Below the pieces are notes generated by a model that saw only the letters and a program-made list of their open reading frames with translations, did no database searches and had not been told where the DNA came from. A stretch of 9,287 bases of DNA from Leptospira sp. GTDB lineage: Bacteria > Spirochaetota > Leptospiria > Leptospirales > Leptospiraceae. The position numbers and the translations under genes are program-made. The stretch spans positions 1-9,287 of the forward strand of contig JALOTI010000043.1 in NCBI GenBank assembly GCA_025457985.1, written 5' to 3'. This document shows, piece by piece, positions 1 to 5,848 of this stretch (within the stretch, counting starts at the first letter, position 1; each line of letters begins with the position of its first letter).

Positions 1-570
1 ACGTATGCCTCTAGATTTTTGAAGTATAGATTTGTAATATAAAAGTAAAGCATCGAGGGATTGGTTTCGATCATAAGGAAACCCAGTAACAAAAAGTGAG
101 TCTTTCATAGTCTTTGTCTTTGAAACAAAGATCTGTTTTTTTTCGCGATAAGCACCTTCTCCTCGAATCGCATGATAGTATGTATTTAGCTCAGGAAAAA
201 AAACCATACCCATAATCGGTAAATTGGTTTCTGACTCAACCAGACCAACGGAAATACCATAGAGTGGCAATCCATGGGCAAAATTCGTAGTCCCATCTAC
301 TGGATCAACCACCCATTTATATCCAGAATTTCCATGTGTTGGTTCGATCGCGCCGCCTTCCTCAGCTAAAATTCCATCACTAGGGAAGTAAGTTTGGATT
401 TCTTTTTGGATGAGTAATTCAGCACCTAAATCGGCTTCGGTGACGAGATTATATAAGCCTTTTTCTTCAATTGATAGATTGGCTTGTGAATGCTTTTCTA
501 TAAGAAAACTCTCAACAGTCGGCAAAAAATTCAGGAAATGAATGTACCTCGATTTGATTTCAGATAGCAC
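1..570 (-). CDS. Inositol-monophosphatase-family phosphatase (partial, 3' end outside window)
   Basis: The first 190 residues of a Mg2+-dependent sugar/inositol phosphatase of the IMPase/SuhB family are visible; family members are usually about 260-270 aa, so roughly the last quarter lies beyond the left edge. Seen in the sequence: NLVTEADL at residues 41-48, the metal-binding acidic pair in GILAEEGG (Glu70/71), and the signature WVVDPVDGTTNFAHG at 86-100, with Asp89 and Asp92 as expected metal ligands. The visible part ends in RGIR, which matches the start of the family's conserved RxxGSAA segment. The start is a GTG at 570-568 that overlaps the last base of the upstream TAG stop (TAGTG), so translation is probably coupled; no in-frame ATG lies close upstream. 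A GGTGG just before it may serve as ribosome binding site. Substrate (inositol phosphate, fructose bisphosphate, NADP or another phosphate ester) cannot be told from sequence. It is the third gene of the telA-xpaC unit. Confidence 0.9.
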   Translation of the reverse strand, partial: MLSEIKSRYIHFLNFLPTVESFLIEKHSQANLSIEEKGLYNLVTEADLGAELLIQKEIQTYFPSDGILAEEGGAIEPTHGNSGYKWVVDPVDGTTNFAHGLPLYGISVGLVESETNLPIMGMVFFPELNTYYHAIRGEGAYREKKQIFVSKTKTMKDSLFVTGFPYDRNQSLDALLLYYKSILQKSRGIR

Positions 571-1439
571 TAGTAACCACCAAACTCGATGTTTTTCTTC
601 ATCGCAGTGATTTCAACATCCAAATTGAGAGTTTCGTCTGCTCTTAGTTTTTGTCTTACCTGTTCCGAAGTTTTAATAACTTCGCTTAATAACTGCTTTA
701 ATTCGTCCTTACGTTTTTGTTGGTCGGATGCTGTATTGTCTCGACTAACTTTGTTGTATTGATTTAATATTTTTGCTACTGTTTCTGGAAAATAATTTAG
801 AAACTGTTTTGCTTTCTTCAAAGAAGTTGGTTCTTCGGTGAGACGAATTCTTAAATCACTCAAAGAGTGAACATATTCGTTTCCGAGCGTTTGGAGCTCT
901 GAATCATTTAGGCTTTTGACTTCCTTTTCAGCAACGGCCCTAAGACTATCCAATTTTTCCATCTGAGTTTTAAATTCTGCAAAAACTTCTTTATCACCGA
1001 TCTTTTTCTTGAGCTCATTCCAATTTTCTTTTGTAGTCGAATTTGAAAAAAGGAATGGGAAGAAACTAAATGGATAACTATGTGGTTTACCAATCGTTGT
1101 TCGAAAAATTCCGATCCCTAGTAATATGGCATGCAGAAAAGATAGGAACACGTAGGAAAAAACCATAAGAACTCGGTCGTTCGCAAATTTATCTCCAAAA
1201 CCAAAAAAACCAAAAGTTAAAATGGCTTGTAAATATATTGCTTCTAACGACTGTTTTGCGGAATAGGATGATTTTTTCCGAGAAAGCCAAATTAAGAATG
1301 GAAAAAGAATGGTGCCTAAGTTCGTAAACAACAGCGGAAAAGGCAGTAGCGCTAGAGGATAAGTTATTAGTGTAGATAGGTGAGCGCGTCTAGCCCATTT
1401 TTTTTCATCGGCGTCTTGTTCTAAAACAGTCTCTGACAT
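570..1439 (-). CDS. xpaC: XpaC-like protein with N-terminal Tic20/DUF4870-type membrane domain
   Basis: This 289-residue protein appears to have two parts. Residues about 20-115 hold three to four hydrophobic segments (about 21-39, 41-52, 68-82 and 90-112). The arrangement PFPLLFTNLGTILFPFLIW, then a basic RKK turn and AKQSLEAIYLQ, resembles the DUF4870/Tic20-like membrane fold. Residues about 135-289 are soluble, highly charged and helical, and resemble the C-terminal part of the XpaC family (named for hydrolysis of 5-bromo-4-chloroindolyl phosphate). XpaC proteins are commonly encoded beside TelA, as here: this gene starts 4 bases after the telA stop, so the two are almost certainly co-transcribed and probably translationally coupled. 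No catalytic motif is visible and the biochemical role is unknown. It likely sits in the inner membrane with its coiled C-terminal part in the cytoplasm, where it could contact TelA (inference). The family call depends on context as much as on sequence. Confidence 0.65.
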   Translation of the reverse strand: MSETVLEQDADEKKWARRAHLSTLITYPLALLPFPLLFTNLGTILFPFLIWLSRKKSSYSAKQSLEAIYLQAILTFGFFGFGDKFANDRVLMVFSYVFLSFLHAILLGIGIFRTTIGKPHSYPFSFFPFLFSNSTTKENWNELKKKIGDKEVFAEFKTQMEKLDSLRAVAEKEVKSLNDSELQTLGNEYVHSLSDLRIRLTEEPTSLKKAKQFLNYFPETVAKILNQYNKVSRDNTASDQQKRKDELKQLLSEVIKTSEQVRQKLRADETLNLDVEITAMKKNIEFGGY

Positions 1440-1443
1440 TTAT

Positions 1444-2514
1444 CTATCTGGATTCCAAAAGTTTTTGTTTTATATCAGATTCTAGTTTTACCAACTCTTG
1501 CTCAGCAGTTTTACGTTTCATTCGACCTTCTTCTTGTATTTTCAGTGTTTCGGTAATCGTATCGATCAATTGTTGGTTCACTTTCTTTAGAGTTTCAATC
1601 TCAACAATGCCTTTTTCCGATTCCTTAGCAATTTCCACGGTACCGGTTTTTAATAGCTCCGCATTTTTTTGGATGAGATCATTTGTTGTTTTAGACACTT
1701 CCTTTTGTGCCTCAAGTGCTTTCTTTTGTCTAAAAAGTCCAATGGCGATAACGATTTGATTTTTCCATAAGGGAATTGTGTTTAAAATGGAACTTTGGAT
1801 TTTTTCTACAAGTACCTGGTTTCCATTTTGAATGAGCCTAATCTGTGGACCAGTTTGAAGGGCAAGAATTCGACTCAATTTTAAATCGTGAACTTTCTTT
1901 TCGAAACGATCCACCATTTGAACAAAATCTTGATAGGTTTGTGAGGACATTGTGTCCCCTTGTGCTTGTGCCTTTGCCAAAAGTTCTGGCAGAACTTTTT
2001 CCCTAAACTCTTGGATTTTTTTGTCACCAGCCGCAATATAAAGTTGAATTTCTTTGAAATACTCTAAGTTTTTTTCATATAACGCCTGCAATAAGGTAAT
2101 GTCTTTGGTCAAATTTGTACGGGCGGTATGAAGCTCTTCTATAATTTTCTCAATTTGCGCATGGAGGTCTTCATATTTTGCTAAAAACCTACGAGATGCA
2201 TCAAAGATACTCCCGATGATCGGAATTTTGGAAAGGGCACTTCCTTCACCCCCCACTCCACTGAGATTTAAATCCTTAATTTTAAAAAGAAGGTTATTCA
2301 GTAGTTCTCCAGCGTATCCAGAGTCTTTTGTTTTGATTTCAGCAAGGACTTTATCTGCAAACTCCGATACTTTTGCCTGAGCTGCCGATCCAAACTGGAT
2401 CACATCATTAGGATCTTTGAGCTGAATCTGCCCCACCATTTCATCAACTTTTTTGAGATCTTCAGGTGTAAGTTGCAATTCAGGGTCTGTCGTTTTTAGC
2501 TCTAATGATTCCAT
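1444..2514 (-). CDS. telA: Toxic anion resistance protein TelA (YaaN/TelA family)
   Basis: This 356-residue protein is of normal length for the TelA/YaaN family and matches its consensus closely. Family-typical stretches are LLQALYEKNLEYFKEIQLYI (about 141-160), HDLKLSRILALQTGPQIRLI (about 209-228), NTIPLWKNQIVIAIGLFRQK and the C-terminal KIQEEGRMKRKTAEQEL. The protein is soluble and mostly helical, with long coiled-coil segments at about 108-165 and 270-355. The family was named from tellurite resistance and is linked to envelope or toxic-anion stress in other bacteria, but its molecular mechanism is not established. The ATG at 2514-2512 is preferred: an AAAGGA ribosome binding site (plus-strand positions 2523-2528) lies 8 bases upstream, while the ATG 4 bases further upstream is in another frame. 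It is first in a three-gene unit with the XpaC-like and IMPase-family genes. The family call is firm; the anion specificity is not. Confidence 0.92.
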   Translation of the reverse strand: MESLELKTTDPELQLTPEDLKKVDEMVGQIQLKDPNDVIQFGSAAQAKVSEFADKVLAEIKTKDSGYAGELLNNLLFKIKDLNLSGVGGEGSALSKIPIIGSIFDASRRFLAKYEDLHAQIEKIIEELHTARTNLTKDITLLQALYEKNLEYFKEIQLYIAAGDKKIQEFREKVLPELLAKAQAQGDTMSSQTYQDFVQMVDRFEKKVHDLKLSRILALQTGPQIRLIQNGNQVLVEKIQSSILNTIPLWKNQIVIAIGLFRQKKALEAQKEVSKTTNDLIQKNAELLKTGTVEIAKESEKGIVEIETLKKVNQQLIDTITETLKIQEEGRMKRKTAEQELVKLESDIKQKLLESR

Positions 2515-2522
2515 CCATTGGT

Positions 2523-2528
2523 TCCTTT
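2523..2528 (-). promoter_or_regulatory. Ribosome binding site of telA
   Basis: AAAGGA on the minus strand, 8 bases before the telA ATG. It decides between that ATG and an out-of-frame ATG 4 bases upstream. Confidence 0.6.
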
Positions 2529-2606
2529 AGGTTTTTCCCAGAATGAAATCCTTACCTGCCTAAGAATCAAGCAGAAAATCGACGAAAATACCCGTTGATT
2601 TTTTTT

Positions 2607-2647
2607 CCAAATTCTCTGAAATTTTTGGACCAAAACGATGGTTTGGT
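2607..2647. repeat. Alternating CCAAA/TTTGG inverted half-sites in the telA-recombinase intergenic region
   Basis: Within 41 bp there are four half-sites of alternating orientation: CCAAA at 2607-2611, TTTGG at 2624-2628, CCAAA at 2630-2634 and TTTGG at 2642-2646. The middle pair forms TTTTGG-A-CCAAAA (2623-2635). The last pair forms ACCAAA, 7-base spacer, TTTGGT (2629-2647). The block ends at the -35 hexamer of the candidate promoter for the recombinase-like gene, as expected of an operator, but pentamers of this composition also arise by chance in AT-rich DNA. The rest of the 2515-2699 gap holds ribosome binding sites and possible promoter elements only. Confidence 0.35.
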
Positions 2648-2674
2648 GACAATACTATCTCAATTGATTGTTAT
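2646..2674 (+). promoter_or_regulatory. Candidate sigma70-type promoter for the recombinase-like gene
   Basis: GTGACA (2646-2651, five of six matches to TTGACA) is separated by 17 bases from TGTTAT (2669-2674, four of six matches to TATAAT). Transcription would begin around 2681 and give a leader of about 19 bases, just enough for the TAAGGA ribosome binding site before the ATG at 2700. If real, it excludes the longer reading that would begin with TTG at 2595. Found by eye; such matches are not rare in AT-rich DNA. Confidence 0.3.
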
Positions 2675-2688
2675 CCGTAAGACCAAGA

Positions 2689-2694
2689 TAAGGA
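2689..2694 (+). promoter_or_regulatory. Ribosome binding site of the recombinase-like gene
   Basis: TAAGGA lies 5 bases before the ATG at 2700. It supports that start over the TTG at 2595, which has no purine-rich site at proper distance. Confidence 0.55.
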
Positions 2695-2699
2695 AAACT

Positions 2700-3320
2700 A
2701 TGTTAAAAGAAAAAATGAAAAAGACAATCTTACTTCCTCAAATTCTAACAATTCAATTGGATCAAATTGATACGGGAAGCCCTATATCTAGCTGTGATAT
2801 CGAGCTGATTCTGAGCAACTTACGTCAAAAAAAATTTGTTCATTACATTCTCGTTAAGTTCTTGTTTTTGACTGGTGCGACGATTTCGGAACTGATTAAT
2901 ATTCGCATTGCAAATGTGACCATAAACAAGTCGAAGTGTTTTATCATTCCGAATGAAAAACTGAAACCGCGGTCCATTTATTTCGATGAAGGATTTGGGA
3001 AGGAACTCGATCGATATATTCTCAATTACCCTAAGAATGAATATTTGTTTCCAGGGAGAAATGGAAAAAGTTCTCTGCGATCTGTGCAAAGGATTCTTAA
3101 GCAGGTAGGGAACTGGATTTCAAAAGAGATCAGCGGAAACCAAATCCGGGACTTTATCGCACACCATCTGTATCATAGAGGCTTCCCAATTTGGGAGATC
3201 CAAGAGTTTTTGGGACATAGGTCTGCTCAAAGCACAAAAGACCGAATTCAGACGGTTCTTCCAACGGTAGAATTTGCCAAGTTGCGACTTTTTACCGCCC
3301 GCGAAAACAAAGCCGCTTAA
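2700..3320 (+). CDS. Degenerate tyrosine-recombinase (phage integrase family)-like protein lacking the catalytic tyrosine
   Basis: This 206-residue protein has the fold signature of the XerC/XerD/integrase catalytic domain but not its active site. LFLTGATISELINIRIANV (56-74) matches the box I consensus TGLRxSEL, but Thr61 stands where the first catalytic Arg belongs. NQIRDFIAHHLYHRG (147-161) matches HxLRHTFATHLLxxG: the His is Asn147 and the second Arg is kept (Arg150). WEIQEFLGHRSAQST (165-179) matches the IQELLGHSS segment and keeps His173. Nine residues on, where the nucleophilic Tyr is expected, is Arg182, and no tyrosine occurs anywhere after that point. A possible beta-hairpin Lys lies in NEKLKPR (85-91). 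The N-terminal SAM-like core-binding domain is absent or reduced to about 30 residues. The frame is intact with an ordinary ATG and ribosome binding site, so it does not look like decaying debris. It may bind DNA without cutting it (inference). An in-frame TTG at 2595 would add 35 atypical residues and is rejected. It is divergent from telA. Confidence 0.8.
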   Translation: MLKEKMKKTILLPQILTIQLDQIDTGSPISSCDIELILSNLRQKKFVHYILVKFLFLTGATISELINIRIANVTINKSKCFIIPNEKLKPRSIYFDEGFGKELDRYILNYPKNEYLFPGRNGKSSLRSVQRILKQVGNWISKEISGNQIRDFIAHHLYHRGFPIWEIQEFLGHRSAQSTKDRIQTVLPTVEFAKLRLFTARENKAA

Positions 3321-3365
3321 AAATTTCTTGAAGCTTTCGAATAAACGAAGATTCTAGTCTCCAAG

Positions 3366-3369
3366 TAGG
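3366..3369 (+). promoter_or_regulatory. Weak ribosome binding site for the TTG start of the STAS gene
   Basis: TAGG sits 6 bases before the TTG at 3376 and is the only purine-rich site near a start codon that gives a full-length STAS domain. Confidence 0.4.
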
Positions 3370-3375
3370 CGCAAT

Positions 3376-3714
3376 TTGGAAATTAAAACCAAAAAAATCG
3401 GAAAACACACCTTGGTCCACTTAAACGGGCGTTTGGATATCACTCATTCGGATGAGGTGGAGGCGAAACTTGCGGAAGATGTCCAATCTGGCGATGGTGA
3501 TATCATTATCAATCTAGAGTTGATATCCTATATTTCTTCCTCCGGGATTCGTATCTTCGTGGGAATGGTCCGTGAGTTAGACAAACAAGGTAGAAAACTC
3601 AAACTCTGTTGCATCACTCCTCCCGTGAAAAAGGTTTTTGATGTGGTTGAGTTACTTGACCTCTTCGAAGTATTTGAAACCGAACAGGAAGCTACAGCCT
3701 CTCTTTCTAAATAA
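3376..3714 (+). CDS. STAS-domain protein, anti-sigma factor antagonist-like
   Basis: This 112-residue single-domain protein is the usual size for SpoIIAA/RsbV-type anti-sigma factor antagonists. Seen: the N-terminal strand with GRLDITHSDEVEAKL (18-32), matching the GxLDxxxxxxl start of STAS domains; IIINLELISYISSSGIRIF (43-61), matching the DLxxvxyiDSSGlxxl phosphorylation loop; and VKKVFDVVELLDLFEVF (84-100), matching the conserved C-terminal helix and strand. Ser55 aligns with the serine phosphorylated in SpoIIAA-type proteins; the Asp just before it is Ser54 here, giving SSSG rather than DSSG. The start is a TTG at 3376 with a weak TAGG ribosome binding site 6 bases upstream; it gives exactly the domain's normal N-terminus, and no ATG fits. 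Such proteins act in partner-switching control of a sigma factor, phosphatase or cyclase through a serine kinase, but no kinase is encoded here. It lies 55 bp after the recombinase-like gene and 13 bp before the glycosyltransferase. Confidence 0.88.
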   Translation: MEIKTKKIGKHTLVHLNGRLDITHSDEVEAKLAEDVQSGDGDIIINLELISYISSSGIRIFVGMVRELDKQGRKLKLCCITPPVKKVFDVVELLDLFEVFETEQEATASLSK

Positions 3715-3727
3715 CGACCGCAATACT

Positions 3728-5188
3728 GTGATCGCCAATGTCGCATTTTGGTGTATCACATTCCTCTTTTTTTTCCAAGTCTGGATAAACCAAGGTTCAT
3801 TGCCGGTAATATGGCCGGATGAAGTTCTTTTTTTTTCACCTGCATATTCATTAGCAACTCAGAATGTCATGGCGACGGAAGTGTTGAATGGTTTGATACC
3901 AGGCATGGAGTCAAAAACCCTATGGATGCCACCTAACTTTATTATAATACTAGGTTCCCTGCTTAAGGTTTTTCCTGACTCTTTGCTTGTTGGCCGATAT
4001 TTGAACATTTTTAGCTTTTTTTGCTCTGCTCTTATTTTTATCAAAATATTGGATTTTTGGGGTTTTGATCTCAAACAAAAGTTATGTGGTTATTGTTTGA
4101 TCTTATGGGAACCACTTCTATTCCGTTTTGGTGGAGCGGGAAGAATGGAAGGGTTAACAGCCTTGTTTTTTTTGTTAAGTTTGTATTTAGCTATTTCAAA
4201 AAGAGACAATATAATCTCGATTTTCTTTAGTGGTTTTTTTGTATCAATGTCATTCTTAGCACATCCGATTGGTGGTTCGCTTGGTTTGGTTTCATTTTTA
4301 TATTTGATATTGAATGAACCAAACAAAATTAAAACTAGTTTACTATTTGGAACAGGCGCTGTATTACCTATTGTTTTTTGGATCGCTTACATTCACCCAG
4401 ATTGGAATCTATTTTTGATCCAATTTGGATCTCAACTTACAAGAAAAAAAACTTTGTTTGAATCCTTTACCTGGCTAGACAAAGTTAAAGTATTTGCCTA
4501 TGGATTCACTTTCTCCAAACTCAAACTTTCACTATTCGTCCTCCAGTTGGGGATCATCGGATATCTAACCATTTCTGAATTTAAAAAATTTGGAAAATTC
4601 ACCCATCAAAGTATTTTTTATTGGATATGGATTTCTGTAGTTTTTTTCTCCCTTTACTCATCATCGGAAGGATGGTATGTAGTTCATAGTCTCTTTCCAC
4701 TTGCTTTTGGATTTGTATATCTCTATAAACAATTGCCAATCGGTAAGTATATTATGTTAGGCGCCATAAGCCTGACCTACTTTGGACTTATCTATAATCA
4801 TTATATCCATTGGCAAAAGTACGATACCATATCAATTCAAAATGAACAGTTTTCTAAACTAGGTGAACTGCTACAAAATTCTAAGAATATCTATATTCAA
4901 TCAATTCCTGACCCCTATTTTTATCTGAGATCAAAAATACCTGGTGCCAAACTATATGAATTTATTCCAGGTGAATTAGAAATTCCGACCACTGCATATC
5001 AAAATACAATTCGAAGTATGGATGCATTTGTATTTTATGAGGAAAGTCTAATGAACCAAACAATCAAATCCCATTTGTCCGACAGTAAAAATTGGAGACG
5101 AGTTCATTGGCAGATCCCAGTCAGCTCCGAACATTGGATGAATTTTAAAACGACAGTATTTATAAAAAATCCTGTCCACAACAAATAG
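3728..5188 (+). CDS. Multi-pass membrane glycosyltransferase, GT-C type (PMT/ArnT-like)
   Basis: A 486-residue integral membrane protein with about eight to ten hydrophobic helices and a soluble C-terminal tail of about 110 residues. The order of features is that of GT-C glycosyltransferases using polyprenyl-phosphate sugars. A first helix (about 3-19) is followed by a periplasmic loop with an acidic pair in VIWPDEVLF (Asp31-Glu32, the usual catalytic position). Next comes a GAGRMEGLTALFFLLSLYLA segment resembling the family's R-P/M-D/E helix, then LAHPIGGSLGL. Substrate and acceptor cannot be inferred; lipopolysaccharide or protein glycosylation are the usual roles. The start is uncertain. 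GTG at 3728 avoids overlap with the STAS gene but has no good ribosome binding site. TTG at 3674 or ATG at 3641 would add a basic N-terminus (KPNRK) that fits cytoplasmic placement, but would overlap STAS by 41 or 74 bases. Its TAG stop overlaps the ribosome binding site of the SGNH gene. Confidence 0.75.
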   Translation: MIANVAFWCITFLFFFQVWINQGSLPVIWPDEVLFFSPAYSLATQNVMATEVLNGLIPGMESKTLWMPPNFIIILGSLLKVFPDSLLVGRYLNIFSFFCSALIFIKILDFWGFDLKQKLCGYCLILWEPLLFRFGGAGRMEGLTALFFLLSLYLAISKRDNIISIFFSGFFVSMSFLAHPIGGSLGLVSFLYLILNEPNKIKTSLLFGTGAVLPIVFWIAYIHPDWNLFLIQFGSQLTRKKTLFESFTWLDKVKVFAYGFTFSKLKLSLFVLQLGIIGYLTISEFKKFGKFTHQSIFYWIWISVVFFSLYSSSEGWYVVHSLFPLAFGFVYLYKQLPIGKYIMLGAISLTYFGLIYNHYIHWQKYDTISIQNEQFSKLGELLQNSKNIYIQSIPDPYFYLRSKIPGAKLYEFIPGELEIPTTAYQNTIRSMDAFVFYEESLMNQTIKSHLSDSKNWRRVHWQIPVSSEHWMNFKTTVFIKNPVHNK

Positions 5189-5190
5189 GA
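5187..5190 (+). promoter_or_regulatory. Ribosome binding site for the TTG start of the SGNH lipoprotein gene
   Basis: AGGA overlaps the glycosyltransferase stop codon (5186-5188) and lies 7 bases before the TTG at 5198. It supports the TTG start and suggests translational coupling. Confidence 0.5.
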
Positions 5191-5197
5191 TAGGGAA

Positions 5198-5848
5198 TTG
5201 AATATCCAATTAAAAGTATTAAAAATTGTCTTTTTACTAACTTTTATATGTTCAGTAAATAACTGTTATCATTCCGAAAGTAAAGAAAACCCAAGTCTAG
5301 CAATTTTAGGAAGTTTAAATATGCAAAAACGTATCACAATTGTCGGCGACTCTTTATCTGAATGGTCTGATGGATTTTATTTAAGTAAGAAACTTCCAAG
5401 TCAGTTTGTCGTGAGGGATGTATCGATAGCTGGTTTTACGGTTACAGACTGGTTAGCTCGAAGGAGCCAATTGCATGCATCGGAAGCCGATCTATTCATC
5501 ATCGAACTTGGGACAAATGATGCAATGGTAACAGGAACCCAAGGATTTAGAGAAAATTACCAAAGTTTAATTGATCATCTAACGATTAACCCTAGTCCAA
5601 ATTTAATTTTCTGTAAACTTCCTTTGACAAATATGGCTTCTATCCAATCCATTATTGCTACTAATAACCAAACAATTGTAGATTTAACAAAACAATCGCC
5701 TAAGTATTCTTTTGTGGATTTACAGAAACTTTTTGAAACCCAAACGATTCCCCTATATCCTCTTTCCGACCCTATTCATCCAAATGAAACCGGATATCAG
5801 TTGATAGGAGACGCATTGACAAAGCACATTCTCGGTTTAAATATTTAA
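5198..5848 (+). CDS. SGNH/GDSL-family hydrolase, predicted lipoprotein
   Basis: This 216-residue protein carries the SGNH hydrolase blocks in order: block I IVGDSLS (48-54, nucleophile Ser52), block II in SIAGFT (Gly79), block [11 protein letters not shown] (103-110, oxyanion Asn107) and block [16 protein letters not shown] (190-204, Asp191 and His194 completing the triad). The N-terminus has two lysines, a hydrophobic stretch and SVNNC ending at Cys23. This is a loose lipobox of the kind accepted in spirochaetes, so the protein is probably exported and lipid-anchored. The ATG at 5321 would remove the signal peptide and leave the enzyme core only, so the TTG at 5198 is preferred. Family members are esterases, lipases, thioesterases or carbohydrate deacetylases; the substrate is unknown. 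It begins 9 bases after the glycosyltransferase, so the two are probably co-expressed and may work on one surface glycan (inference). Its 3' end overlaps the convergent coaX by 12 bp. Confidence 0.85.
   Translation: MNIQLKVLKIVFLLTFICSVNNCYHSESKENPSLAILGSLNMQKRITIVGDSLSEWSDGFYLSKKLPSQFVVRDVSIAGFTVTDWLARRSQLHASEADLFIIELGTNDAMVTGTQGFRENYQSLIDHLTINPSPNLIFCKLPLTNMASIQSIIATNNQTIVDLTKQSPKYSFVDLQKLFETQTIPLYPLSDPIHPNETGYQLIGDALTKHILGLNI
5837..5848. repeat. 12-bp perfect palindrome shared by two convergent stop regions
   Basis: TTAAATATTTAA is its own reverse complement. It encodes the last three residues and the stop (Leu-Asn-Ile-stop) of both the SGNH gene on the plus strand and coaX on the minus strand. 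No GC-rich hairpin terminator lies between the genes. Confidence 0.9.

Noticed and set aside
2595..2699. Upstream TTG extension of the recombinase-like gene by 35 residues
   Set aside because: The TTG at 2595 has no ribosome binding site, runs into an 8-T tract and covers the candidate promoter. The ATG at 2700 has TAAGGA at 5 bases. The added residues do not resemble an integrase N-terminal domain.
2820..3089. Minus-strand open frame inside the recombinase-like gene, and similar short frames inside other genes
   Set aside because: They lie wholly within better supported genes, show no recognisable motifs or ribosome binding sites, and have unnatural amino-acid composition.
3321..3375. Possible terminator hairpin (TTCG...CGAA) or promoter after the recombinase-like gene
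   Set aside because: The stem is only about four base pairs with no T-run after it, and the TTGAAG hexamer has no acceptable -10 partner. Nothing else is seen in these 55 bases.
3631..3643. AAGG plus ATG at 3641 as the start of the glycosyltransferase
   Set aside because: The bases encode the strongly conserved STAS segment VKKVFDV, so the ribosome-site-like pattern is explained by that. The start would give a 74-bp overlap. It is kept only as an alternative because it would supply a basic N-terminus.
2700..3714. Integrase plus neighbours as a mobile island
   Set aside because: The recombinase-like protein lacks its nucleophile. No tRNA, attachment-site direct repeats or cargo typical of an island are visible, and the flanking genes are conserved housekeeping types.
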